NCBI GenBank assembly: GCA_963579025.1
Contig: CAUZFZ010000051.1
Coordinates: forward strand, 1-56,122
Direction of reading: 5' to 3'
Length of the DNA: 56,122 bases
Source of the DNA: CAUZFZ01 sp963579025
GTDB lineage: Bacteria; Planctomycetota; Planctomycetia; Planctomycetales; Planctomycetaceae
In this document: positions 26,583 to 35,300 of the stretch, one piece after another
Numbering within the stretch: position 1 is the first letter of the stretch
How the letters are laid out: every line of letters begins with the position of its first letter
Program-made: the position numbers and the translations under genes
Notes under the pieces: generated by a model
What the model was told of the DNA's origin: nothing
The model's database searches: none
What the model saw: the letters and a program-made list of their open reading frames with translations, nothing else

Positions 26583-27617
26583 TTACTGTGTCCGCAGCGA
26601 GTCCATTTCCCAGAAGAGCAGGAGATTTGCAGTGCTGGCGGCAGCCAGCGTCGTTCCGTCAGGACTGAATTCCGCTGCTGAGAGCAGAAAGCCACGCGGT
26701 TGGCCGTCAAGGGTCTTGCGTTCCGTTCCGGTCTCTGAATCCCAGATGACCAACTCCGCGCCGCACACAGTAACCAGTAATTTTCCATCCGGGCTGAACC
26801 GGATGTACTCGTCGTTGCATGGCTTCCGGTAACGTGTCGATACCAGTTCCTTCCCTGCCTCGACGTCCCATACCTTGATGGTGCTGTCCGACCCCACTGA
26901 CGCGATTCGTTTTCCATCGTGGCTTAAGGCGAGGCTCTTGACCGGCCTCGGGTGCCCCGCCATCACGTTCAGGATTTCGCCGGAGAACGCGTCCAGAATC
27001 GTTACGCCCCATTTATTGCTCTTCAGTCCGGACTTTGATCCTCCACATGCGATTCTTCGACCACCGGGCATGAACACCGGACAACTCCCGCCGACACTGA
27101 CTTCGGCTGTACCAGTTTCAACATTCCAGACCCTGATATAACCGCCGTCCGAGGATGCCAGTCGCTTGCCGTCAGGACTGAATGCAAGGTACGTACCTAT
27201 TCCATAGTCGTCACCAAATTCCGTCACAAGTTCGCCGGTCGGTACATCGTAGATGGCGATGCCGTTTTTACTTCCACTCCAGCCCGACACCGCGATCTTC
27301 GTATTGTCGGGACTGAAAACGAGGCACCTGACTGAACGCCCGGGGCCCACATCGCGTTTCCTTTTTCGGGACTTAGCATCCCAGATGGAAGCGGGCTTAA
27401 ACAGATGCCCGGACGCGATCAGCTTACCGTCACTGCTGTAGGCGAGACTGACGACCTGCGACGGCGCTTTAATTCTGGTGACATGCTGCACCCTGGTAGA
27501 CGATCGCGCCTGTTCGCGGTTCGCCGTTTCGGCCGTCGTGGCGCTTCCTTGCGTTGGTGCCTCCTGCGTGCAACCAGCAAGCAGCACAATGAATCCGAAC
27601 AGTAGGATCGTTTTCAT
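26583..27617 (-). CDS. WD40-repeat lipoprotein
   Basis: Lipoprotein of 344 residues with a signal peptide and lipobox (MKTILLFGFIVLLAGC, Cys16). Seven WD40-like repeats follow, each with an F/L-S-P/S-D-G-K-R-I/L-A core and a W/Y-D ending (for example RLASSDGGYIRVWNVETG and RIASVGSDSTIKVWDVEAG), enough for one seven-bladed propeller. ATG 27617 is chosen because GGAG lies 8 nt upstream and the signal peptide starts there; the longer frame from 27683 adds a non-signal stretch. It lies downstream of the DUF1501 gene on the same strand with 79 bases between. It is probably an envelope scaffold; the partner is unknown. Confidence 0.82.
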   Translation of the reverse strand: MKTILLFGFIVLLAGCTQEAPTQGSATTAETANREQARSSTRVQHVTRIKAPSQVVSLAYSSDGKLIASGHLFKPASIWDAKSRKRKRDVGPGRSVRCLVFSPDNTKIAVSGWSGSKNGIAIYDVPTGELVTEFGDDYGIGTYLAFSPDGKRLASSDGGYIRVWNVETGTAEVSVGGSCPVFMPGGRRIACGGSKSGLKSNKWGVTILDAFSGEILNVMAGHPRPVKSLALSHDGKRIASVGSDSTIKVWDVEAGKELVSTRYRKPCNDEYIRFSPDGKLLVTVCGAELVIWDSETGTERKTLDGQPRGFLLSAAEFSPDGTTLAAASTANLLLFWEMDSLRTQ

Positions 27618-27696
27618 AAGTGAGTCTCCATGTAACCCTGGCAATGTGGGTTCCAGAAGCGACGCGGTCCTCAACAGGGCCATCCGTGAGTCCGCC

Positions 27697-29184
27697 CTAT
27701 GCCAGCATTTCCCGCACGACCTGGGCTGTCTCGGGAACCAGTGTCACCGGACGACCGCCGCGGTCCGGGATGGTGGTGTGTGGATCGATCCCCAGCAGGT
27801 GGTACATCGTCGCCAGGACGTCCTTCGGTGAAACCGGTCGCGAGACCACATCGGACGCGTGCGCGTCTGTCGTGCCGATCACGTTGCCGCGGGCAATTCC
27901 GCCGCCGGCAAAGATTGCTGAATAGGCTCTGGCCCAGTGATCACGTCCGCCGCCAACGGCCTTGTTCAGTTTCGGTGTGCGGCCGTGTTCGCTGAGGCAA
28001 ACGACCAGTGTGTCGTCCAGCATCCCACGTTGTTCGAGATCGAGAACCAATCCCGAAAACGCCCGATCGAACGGCGGCATCAACTGATCCTTCATTCGCG
28101 GGTAGTGCCCGAAGTGAGTGTCCCAGGCGTCGCCGGCGAGTCCGTACTCGTCCCAGAAAACGGACGTCAGTCGTGTGCCGGCCTCGACCATGCGTCGTGC
28201 GGCGAGGCAGCCCTGTCCGAACAGCGTGTGACCGTACAGATCGCGCGTGGTGTCGGGTTCGTTGCGAACGTCCAGCGCCTCGGCGACTTCCGGCGAACCG
28301 ACCAGCGAGAACGCCAGATCCTGAAACTTGTTGAGCGAACTGCCGGCTTGTGTGCGGTCGAGGTGGCGACGCGAATCGTCGAACTGCTGCAGCAGTGTCC
28401 GACGGCGGTCCAGTCGGTCGATCGTCACATTCTGCAGTGGCGCCGTCGAAGCGATGCGGAAATGGCTGTCTTTCGAGCAGCCCAGATACGGTTCCGGGCC
28501 GTCGTACGAAAACTCGCCGTTCGCTCGCTCTTTGTGAATGTCGACGGTGCCTGTGCCATCGAATTCCGTCCATGTGGGGTTGTAGCCCGCACCCAGGAAA
28601 GCGCCGTAGGGTCCGGCCCGGAAAGGCTGATCGCTCCGCTGGCTGCTGAACTGGAATGGCAGGGCGACATTCTGCACAAAGCTGCTTTGACCGCGCTGCT
28701 GACGATCGACGTACTCGACCACGGACCCGAACCACGGGTGATGCCGCGGGTCGGTCGGGTTGAGTTCCATTGCCACGTCGATCGTGGGGATGCCGGTCAT
28801 CGCATACGCCACGCCGTGAATGGGCTGGTCGTGAGTCATCGAACGAACCACCGTCGTTCGATCCATAATGCGCGATGTTTCCGGCAGCAGTTCGCAGACA
28901 TCCAGACCGGGCAACGACGAACGAATCGGATTCATGGTCCCGCGGATTTCGACAGGAGCCTTAGGCTTCATATCGAACGTTTCGAGCTGGCTTGGCGATC
29001 CATACAGAAAGAGCAGGATGCAATTCTTCGCACGCCCAAAGCTCGCATCTTCGGCCCGCGCCGACTGCGCGGAAAGCAGGGTCGAGAGGCTCAAGCCGCC
29101 CATTCCCAGACCGCCGGCATGCAGAAAATCACGGCGGGAAACACCGTGACACAGATTTCGATGAGAGCCAAGAACTCGAAGCAT
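27697..29184 (-). CDS. Tat-exported DUF1501 protein
   Basis: Exported protein of 495 residues. The Tat signal has SRRDFLHAGG (Arg17-Arg18), a Gly/Leu-rich core and an Ala-x-Ala site near residue 44. DUF1501 features follow: LLFLYGSPSQLETFDMKP, LPETSRIMDRTTVVRSMTHD, HHPWFGSVVEY and the C-terminal VVCLSEHGRTPKLNKAVGGG followed by RDHW. DUF1501 proteins belong to the alkaline phosphatase/sulfatase-like fold and in planctomycetes usually sit next to DUF1549/DUF1553 genes; that partner is absent here. GAGGA 6 nt before ATG 29184 supports the start. Enzymatic activity is unknown. Confidence 0.88.
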   Translation of the reverse strand: MLRVLGSHRNLCHGVSRRDFLHAGGLGMGGLSLSTLLSAQSARAEDASFGRAKNCILLFLYGSPSQLETFDMKPKAPVEIRGTMNPIRSSLPGLDVCELLPETSRIMDRTTVVRSMTHDQPIHGVAYAMTGIPTIDVAMELNPTDPRHHPWFGSVVEYVDRQQRGQSSFVQNVALPFQFSSQRSDQPFRAGPYGAFLGAGYNPTWTEFDGTGTVDIHKERANGEFSYDGPEPYLGCSKDSHFRIASTAPLQNVTIDRLDRRRTLLQQFDDSRRHLDRTQAGSSLNKFQDLAFSLVGSPEVAEALDVRNEPDTTRDLYGHTLFGQGCLAARRMVEAGTRLTSVFWDEYGLAGDAWDTHFGHYPRMKDQLMPPFDRAFSGLVLDLEQRGMLDDTLVVCLSEHGRTPKLNKAVGGGRDHWARAYSAIFAGGGIARGNVIGTTDAHASDVVSRPVSPKDVLATMYHLLGIDPHTTIPDRGGRPVTLVPETAQVVREMLA

Positions 29185-29295
29185 CAGGATTCCTCGTTCT
29201 GCTGAAGTCCCGCGAGCGGACTCGTCCGAGTGTCCGTCTGGGGGAACCCAACAATACCAGCAACGGGCATCGATCGCACCATTCGGATGAAATCG

Positions 29296-29643
29296 TCACT
29301 CACACGGGTCGGGCTGCACTTCGGACGTTCCATAATGGACTGCGAGCCAGATGGTGGGCTCATCCGATGTGGTCGATTCGACCCGGTGCCGAGCGTGCGC
29401 GGGGATATGCACGAAGTCGCCAGGTTTCAGATCGACCGGCTCATCCTGATCCTCAAACCGGAGCGTCGCGGCTCCTCGCAGCACGACGACCCATTCAGGC
29501 TGAATCTGGTCATACCAGAAGTCGTCTGGAGACGAGTGACCGTGAGAGACGATCCGTTCGATGCGGACGCTTTCCGACTCGAGCAGCGGTTCAATGAGTT
29601 CGTCCGGCAAAACGGCCGGAATGGATTCGAAGAGGTTTTTCAT
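29296..29643 (-). CDS. Small cupin-domain protein
   Basis: Single-domain cupin of 115 residues. The first motif region is SHGHSSPDDFWYDQIQPEW followed by VVLRGAATLRFED; the second is LKPGDFVHIPAHARHRVEST. His in SHGHSS and His in ARHRV are candidate metal ligands. Such stand-alone cupins may bind metal or small ligands; no reaction can be assigned. It is transcribed away from the SelW-like gene, with an inverted repeat in the 159 bases between. Confidence 0.8.
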   Translation of the reverse strand: MKNLFESIPAVLPDELIEPLLESESVRIERIVSHGHSSPDDFWYDQIQPEWVVVLRGAATLRFEDQDEPVDLKPGDFVHIPAHARHRVESTTSDEPTIWLAVHYGTSEVQPDPCE

Positions 29644-29670
29644 GTCCGCTTCCGGTAGACAGCTCAGGCA

Positions 29671-29760
29671 GGAACACTAATTTCCGCTAATCGTCGCTAA
29701 TGGTGAGTGTCTGGAACTACCGTCAGACAATTAGCGAAGATTAGCGCCGATTAGTGTTCC
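29671..29760. repeat. Imperfect inverted repeat between cupin and selenoprotein genes
   Basis: The left arm (29671-29712) starts GGAACACTAAT and has repeated CGCTAAT units; the right arm (29724-29760) is its imperfect complement ending ATTAGTGTTCC. Arms are about 40 bases with one 6-base gap. It resembles dispersed palindromes of planctomycetes. It occupies the divergent promoter region, so a regulatory effect is possible. Confidence 0.7.
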
Positions 29761-29802
29761 CTGAGTTGTTTCGTTTCGCGTCATCAGTCGAAGGAGTCCG
29801 AC

Positions 29803-30024
29803 ATGCAGATCAGCATTACCTACTGCGTTCAGTGAAACTACACGCCCAAAGCCGCCAGTCTGGCGGACGCAATCAAAGCAGCTACCGGGGTTGATTCCGA
29901 ACTCATCGAAGGCCGCGGCGGGATTTTCGATGTGAAGGTCGATGGCCGACTCATCTACTCGAAGCATGAGACCGGCCAGTTCCCCGAGCACGACGAAATC
30001 CTCAGCCAGTTGCAGGCCAACTGA
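29803..30024 (+). CDS. SelW/Rdx-family selenoprotein (CxxU, UGA read as selenocysteine)
   Basis: A 73-residue thioredoxin-fold oxidoreductase of the Rdx (SelW/SelT/SelH) family. The frame reads M-Q-I-S-I-T-Y-C8-V-Q-U11-N-Y-T-P-K, where U11 is the in-frame TGA at 29833-29835. Downstream the frame continues with family-like sequence: ASLADAIKAATGV, a GGIFDVKVDGRLIYSK block and TGQFPEHDEIL, ending at TGA 30022-30024. AAGGAG 6 nt before ATG 29803 is an excellent ribosome binding site. A SECIS-like hairpin follows the UGA. If UGA were a stop the product would be a 10-residue peptide, so conservation beyond it argues for selenocysteine. The redox partner is unknown; selA, selB, selC and selD are not in the window. 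A recent nonsense mutation of a CxxC gene is the alternative. Confidence 0.85.
29833..29866 (+). promoter_or_regulatory. Bacterial SECIS-like element after the selenocysteine codon
   Basis: The UGA (29833-29835) is followed by a six-base-pair stem, CCGCCA (29852-29857) with TGGCGG (29861-29866), capped by loop GTC. The loop starts 22 bases after the UGA and has G first, matching the general bacterial SECIS model (short stem, apical G, about 16-37 bases downstream). Confidence 0.7.
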
Positions 30025-30099
30025 ATCCTGCGCTTCAGGGCTGGTCACAAGCGTGATTTCCGGGCACACTGGTTTTCCGTGAACCGTGGGAGAACACTC

Positions 30100-30459
30100 A
30101 TGAGCCTGTCGTTTGATCCCCTCGCCATTCCGCTGGACCTTCTTGAAAACGGAGCAATTCGCGTGCGTGGCACTCGTATCCCGTTCGAGTCGCTGATCTA
30201 CGAATTCCGCAACGGAGCGACCCCGGAGCAAATCGCGACAGACTTCGACACGCTTGATCTGGCCGACGTCTACACGGTCAGCGCGTTCTATTTACGTAAT
30301 CGGCTCGCAGTAGACGAGTACATTGCAGGCATTGAGCAGTTGGCCGGGCAGCTTCGGAAAGACATCGAAGCTGACCAGCAAACGCAGAAACTGACCGATC
30401 GCTTTCGCGCGATAAAGCACCAGCGGGAGGCTCTCGGTGCTACAACTGCTCATGGATGA
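30100..30459 (+). CDS. DUF433-domain antitoxin
   Basis: Protein of 119 residues. The pattern GAIRVRGTRIPFESLIYEFRNG, then TPEQIATDFDTLDLADVY and a helical tail, matches DUF433, a winged-helix-like domain used by antitoxins paired with DUF5615 PIN-like toxins. ATG 30100 has GGGAG 7 nt upstream. Its end overlaps the toxin start by 23 bases, indicating a two-gene operon. It probably represses its own promoter (inference). It starts 75 bases after the SelW-like gene on the same strand. Confidence 0.85.
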   Translation: MSLSFDPLAIPLDLLENGAIRVRGTRIPFESLIYEFRNGATPEQIATDFDTLDLADVYTVSAFYLRNRLAVDEYIAGIEQLAGQLRKDIEADQQTQKLTDRFRAIKHQREALGATTAHG

Positions 30460-30787
30460 AAACATGCACGGCGGCGTCATCCGCGGACTGCGGCGACAGG
30501 CACCGGCGCTGGACGTCATTGACGTTCACGAGGCCGGGCTCGCAGGATTCGATGATCCTTCGATTCTGCAGTGGGCCGCTCAAAACGGCCGGCTGACTCT
30601 GACTCGAGACATCGCCACCTTTCCGGCCTTTGCCGCCGTCCGTGTTCAGAACGGGATTCCAATGCCTGGCGTGATTGTCTGTCAGCCTAATGCTCCGCTG
30701 GGCAAGGTGATCGAAGACATCATTACCATCTGCGAAGCGAGTGAACCCGAAGAATGGGTTGATCAGATCGTCTACCTGCCGCTCTGA
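30437..30787 (+). CDS. DUF5615 PIN-like toxin
   Basis: Protein of 116 residues from a GTG start preceded by GGGAGG. The N-terminal LLMDENMHGGVIRGL has the conserved D-E-N of DUF5615/Mut7-C-type PIN-like proteins. VIDVHEAGLAGFDDPSILQWA and RLTLTRDIATFPAFA carry the further acidic residues expected for a metal-dependent RNase site. Paired with the DUF433 gene it forms a type II toxin-antitoxin system. RNA target unknown. Confidence 0.85.
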   Translation: MLQLLMDENMHGGVIRGLRRQAPALDVIDVHEAGLAGFDDPSILQWAAQNGRLTLTRDIATFPAFAAVRVQNGIPMPGVIVCQPNAPLGKVIEDIITICEASEPEEWVDQIVYLPL

Positions 30788-30823
30788 ATGCTGTTGCGGC
30801 ACCTTGGATCTGTTGACTGAGAG

Positions 30824-32140
30824 TCACGCGGCCTCACGCATGCCCGCGCAATCCTGACCGGTTGAGACCGGCCACAGGTCGACCGTACGGGCTGCGGCTC
30901 CGTGCTGCTGACGGACGAATTCCTGCGCCCGGCGTCCCATGGCACTCGCCGATCGGCGATCGTTCAGCCAGTGACGCAGGGTGGCCGTCAATTCGTCGAC
31001 GCTTTCGACGACGACCGCCGCTTCATCCGTCAGCAGCGACTGCACGACGTCGCGGAAGTTTCGCGTATCTGGACCGAAGCAGACCGCAGCCCCATAAGCG
31101 GCCGGTTCCAGCATGTTCTGGCCGCCGCGTTTGACGTTCATACTGCCGCCCACATACGCGAAGTCGGCCAGGCCCCAGCAGGCAGACAGTTCTCCCAGCG
31201 TGTCGAGCAGTAGAATCGGCGGTGAGTCGGAGTCTTGCGTCATCCCGACTTCGCCAGACGATCGTCGCAGCAGCGGCAGGTCGTACGACTTGACCAGGCG
31301 AACGACTTCTTCAAAGCGTTCGCGGTGTCGTGGGACGAGGACGAGGCGCAGTTCAGGGTGTTCAGCACGAATTGCCAGCCAGCTTTCGATCGCGATCCGC
31401 TCTTCCGGAGCCTGCGTGCTGCCCGCGATAAACACGGGCTCGGTAAACGCCAGACCGAATGCTCGTTGCAACTCGATCGTCAGCGGATTCGAGCGGTCAG
31501 CGATCACTCCGTCGAATTTGATTGAGCCGGTGACATGTACACGGTCTGCGGCGACTCCCAGAGATACGAAGCGTTCCGCGTAGGTGTCGTTCTGGACCGC
31601 AACCGAATCGAGCGATTGAAACAGCGGACTTAACCAGCGGGCCATCCGGGAGTAGCCCCGGTAGCTCTTATCGCTCAGGCGTCCGTTGATCAGCGATACC
31701 GGAATACCGGCTTGAGCGGCTGCGTGAAGCAGATTCGGCCAAATTTCGAGTTCGACGAGCACGATGCGTGTCGGCTGAATCCGGTTGATGGCCTGTCGCA
31801 CGGCCCATGAGAAATCCAGCGGACAGAAAAAGACCGTGACGTCCGGAAGTTTCAGCTCGGCCACGGACCGGCCCGTTGATGTGGTGGTCGAGACAACAAC
31901 TTCGGCATGTGGATCACGTCGGCGCAGTTCATCAATCACGGATGGAAGCAGCAGGACCTCGCCCACACTGACCGCGTGAAACCAGTAGCGCTCGCCACTG
32001 GGTGTTCCAGGCTCGGGTACGCGGCCAAGGAACTTCTCGGCCCAGCCAGCGCGATACTTTCCCTGCGTGACCATCCGGTAAAGCAGTACCGGAGACACGG
32101 CGATCAGCAGCAGCAGGTAGGCAAGGTTAATCAGCAGCAC
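30824..32140 (-). CDS. waaA: 3-deoxy-D-manno-octulosonic acid (Kdo) transferase
   Basis: Inner-membrane-anchored glycosyltransferase of 438 residues that adds Kdo from CMP-Kdo to lipid A precursor. An N-terminal anchor (LLINLAYLLLLIAVSPVLLY) is followed by the family signatures: HAVSVGEVLLLPSVI with the catalytic-type Glu, ELEIWPNLL, RVHVTGSIKFDGV, IAGSTQAPEE, LVPRHRERF and GGQNMLEPAAYG with GPDTRNF. GTG 32140 is chosen because GAAGGG lies 9 nt upstream and the membrane anchor starts there; the longer frame to 32275 runs through a palindromic repeat. It shows that this organism can build an LPS core, in line with a Gram-negative-type outer membrane. It lies about 200 bases downstream of the giant surface-protein gene on the same strand. 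Confidence 0.9.
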   Translation of the reverse strand: MLLINLAYLLLLIAVSPVLLYRMVTQGKYRAGWAEKFLGRVPEPGTPSGERYWFHAVSVGEVLLLPSVIDELRRRDPHAEVVVSTTTSTGRSVAELKLPDVTVFFCPLDFSWAVRQAINRIQPTRIVLVELEIWPNLLHAAAQAGIPVSLINGRLSDKSYRGYSRMARWLSPLFQSLDSVAVQNDTYAERFVSLGVAADRVHVTGSIKFDGVIADRSNPLTIELQRAFGLAFTEPVFIAGSTQAPEERIAIESWLAIRAEHPELRLVLVPRHRERFEEVVRLVKSYDLPLLRRSSGEVGMTQDSDSPPILLLDTLGELSACWGLADFAYVGGSMNVKRGGQNMLEPAAYGAAVCFGPDTRNFRDVVQSLLTDEAAVVVESVDELTATLRHWLNDRRSASAMGRRAQEFVRQQHGAAARTVDLWPVSTGQDCAGMREAA

Positions 32141-32213
32141 TCGGGAATTCCCTTCCGTGGGACGAGTGCGGATTAGACAACGGAAGCCCACGATGGGCGA
32201 TATCAATGTCGCG

Positions 32214-32247
32214 ATCTCGCTCCGCGAGATGAGCCGGCTGCGCAGCC
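32214..32247. repeat. REP-like palindromes between the giant gene and waaA
   Basis: Two adjacent palindromes: ATCTCGC..GCGAGAT (32214-32230) and GGCTGCGCAGCC (32236-32247). They lie just after the giant gene in its reading direction. They could serve as a transcript-end structure, but there is no T run. They resemble dispersed planctomycete palindromes and account for the spurious N-terminal extension of the waaA frame. Confidence 0.65.
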
Positions 32248-32337
32248 AACGGCTGATTGTTTTGTGGCTCGGCAAAGGTTTGAGAAAACCACACCGTAAA
32301 CCACGTCAAACGTGCGCGACTGGTCCAGCCATTCTTT

Positions 32338-35300
32338 CTACTCGGCCGCACCGCCATCGTCGGTCTCTTCCGTTGCCCACGGAGAATCCGGATTCTGCCT
32401 TTTCCGCTCGTCAACGTCGAGCCACGCAGCGCGTCCCGGCGTCGGTGGGTAAATGGCAGAAACCTCGGTCTCATCAGACGCGTCCGACGATTTCACTGCG
32501 CGTCGGGGCGGCTGATCAACCTTCGTGCGTTTCAGCCGACCGGCCGGCTCCCACAGCAGAAGTTCATCCGTCTCGTCCTGATCTTCAAACAACGCAGCCC
32601 ATTGCTGACCACTACGGGCTCGCGAGTTCTGGCTGGTCTTGCCTTCAGTGGACTCGGCATCTGCGTCGGCGGGTGCAGCTTCTTCCGTTCCATCGGCATC
32701 CCCGTCGCCCTCGCCGTCCTTGTCGTCGTTGTCCGAATCATCATCCTCGCTAACTGGCAGCAACGGAGCCAGCATCTCGATGAGTTCTTCGCCAAGTTTG
32801 ATTGGAGCCCCTGTCAGCGAACCACCAACCGCTTCGAAGATCAGATCGGACAGTTTTGGCCCATCGTCTTCGGGATCGTTAGGATCGTCGACATCTGTGT
32901 CTGTTCCCAGTCCGAAGAGGCCGGCGATTGCTCCGGCAAGACCCTGTGGAAGTGCATTCAGCACGGCTGCCGCCGCTGCCTTGGCCTCAGCCGCCGCTGC
33001 GGCAATGGCTGCGCCAATCTGATCTGCCGCACTCTGAGCGTCGTTGTCGTCGTCAGAATCTGAATCGGTGGACCCGGCTGTCGAAGCGACCGAGAAGATA
33101 CCGACGTTGCCATCGCCTTCCCCCGACTCGCCAGAAGCCAGCGCAGGTCCGTCGGATGCCGCAGCCACCTCACCGGGAATCGCTACCGTGAAGTCCAGTG
33201 CAACTTCGAGATTGTCGGTCAGGTTGCCTTCGACTGTTTCTGTTCCGATGACTCCGCTGCCATCCACTCGGCTGACGGCCGCGCGGAAGTTGCCCTGGCC
33301 GACTCCTTCAAGCTGCAGGTTATAGACACCCGCAGACGCGTTCGGAATAACGAGCAATTCGACCGGGCCGTCTCCGGAATAGAACGAGTTGGCCGACTGA
33401 GACAACATGCCCGCCGCTTCCGTGAAGCCGTTCGATCGACCCTCCGGCGTCGTCACGATCGCATTGACTGGGTCGAACACGGCGACGATGGCGTCGGTCA
33501 GTTCGAGGTCCCTGATCACCTGCAGTCCGATCTGCACCAGCAGGTTTGTCACATCGCCTCGGCCTCCGTTGATCACACCAGTCGTATTGATAATCTCGCC
33601 CGGTTCCGGAGGCGGATCGTCCGTTTCGGCGATGGCCTGCATGACGTCGGCGATGACCTGCACCGTTTGATCGAGGCCTTCATCGCGATTAACAACATCT
33701 TCGTCGTTAATGATCAGACCGCGGCCCTGATCATCGAAAATTCGGGCGCCCGTCGCGTTGCTCAGGTTCAGGAAGAAGTCCTCATCCGCTTCCTCGTCCG
33801 TGTCGCCGCTGACAATGACCTGTACCGTTTTCGTTGTTTCGCCCGCCGCGAACGCCAGTTGCTGACTGACAGAATCGTAGTCCTCACCGGCGATTGCTGT
33901 TCCGTCGGCGCTCGTGACTGTGACTGAAACAGCACCGGACGGCTTTCCTACCAGGCGGACTTCGAATTCGTACGTCGTGTCTTCCTCGTTGCCTTCCTGA
34001 CCGAATTCGTTGCTGATGTTGATGCCGTCGCTGATCACAAGAATTGCATCCGGGTCGTCATCGTTCGCGATGACTCCACGTCCCTGATCGTCTGCAAGAG
34101 CCAGACCCATTGGATTGAACAGGTTTACGAAGAACTGCTCGTCGATTTCGTCTGCCAGATCACCCCTGACGATGACATCGAGCGATTTTTCCGTCTCGGT
34201 GGGAGCGAATGTCAGCGTGCCACTGGTCGTCGTGTAGTCGTTGTCGGCGGTCGTGGCAGTACCGTCGACTGTCATGAATTCAAACGATTCTCCGCCGGCG
34301 GCTGGCTTATCCAGTTGGACGGTAAACGTGTACGTCTTGTTGGCGCCGTCACCTTCGAGTTTGACCACGCTGTTGATGGATGCCTGCGGAATCGGCAGGT
34401 CGTCGTTATTGAGCAGGAATTCGCCCTGGTCATCAAGAATTTCCGCGTTCACAGGATCAAACAGATTAATGAAGAACTTCTCGTCGGATTCGACATCGGT
34501 GTCGGCAATGGTCTGAACGACAATGGTCTGCAGAGTTTCGCCCGGTTCGAAGAACAAGGTGCTCTCACCGATTCGGAAGAAATCACGATCCGTCGCTGTC
34601 GACGTCGCCGAGAACTGCGCCGATTCATACTGCACGGTCACCAGTTCATCGAAAACGCCAGTCAGCTCGACGGTAAACAGGAACTCCTTTGTTTCGCCAT
34701 CGCTGCCTTCAGCGGCCTCGATGTCGTTGATACGAATACCAGGTAGAACAGCCACGTCGTCGTTCAGAATGCGACCTTCGGCCTGCGGATCGGTGATGGT
34801 CGCACCTGTCGCTGCGGTCAGGTCGACGAAGAACACTTCGTCCGTTTCCACCGTTTCGTCGCCGACCACTTCGACGTCGATCGTCTTGATCGTTTCACCT
34901 GCCTGGAATGTCACGGTGCCCGACTTCGAACGGAAATCGGTGGCACTCGCAGTTCCGGCCGACGTATTAAATGAGACAGTGACCGGGCTGGTCGGAGCGG
35001 CGGACAATTCCACTACGAATCCGAATTCTGGTAGTGCGTTGTCGTCACCCTCCCGCTGTTCAACGTCCGTGATCGTCACATCGGGAACGACAGTTTGCAG
35101 GTCGTCGTTGACGATTGTGACTTCGGCCTGATCATCGATCAGCAGAGCGTTCGATGTGATACCGGTCAGGTTGATGAAGAATGACTCGTCAGCTTCTTCG
35201 TCACCGTCACCCAGCGCGACGAACGTCAGCGTCTTTTCCAACTCGGTCGCGTTGAACGTGACCTGGCCGGATGACTGCAGGTAGTCGGTACCTGCCAGTG

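Noticed and set aside
27937..29205. Plus-strand frame of 422 codons
   Set aside because: It is antisense to the clear DUF1501 gene and has no recognisable protein features.
29803..29835. Interpretation as a ten-codon peptide or nonsense pseudogene
   Set aside because: The ribosome binding site, SECIS-like hairpin and intact family-like sequence after the UGA favour selenocysteine; pseudogene remains only a minor alternative.
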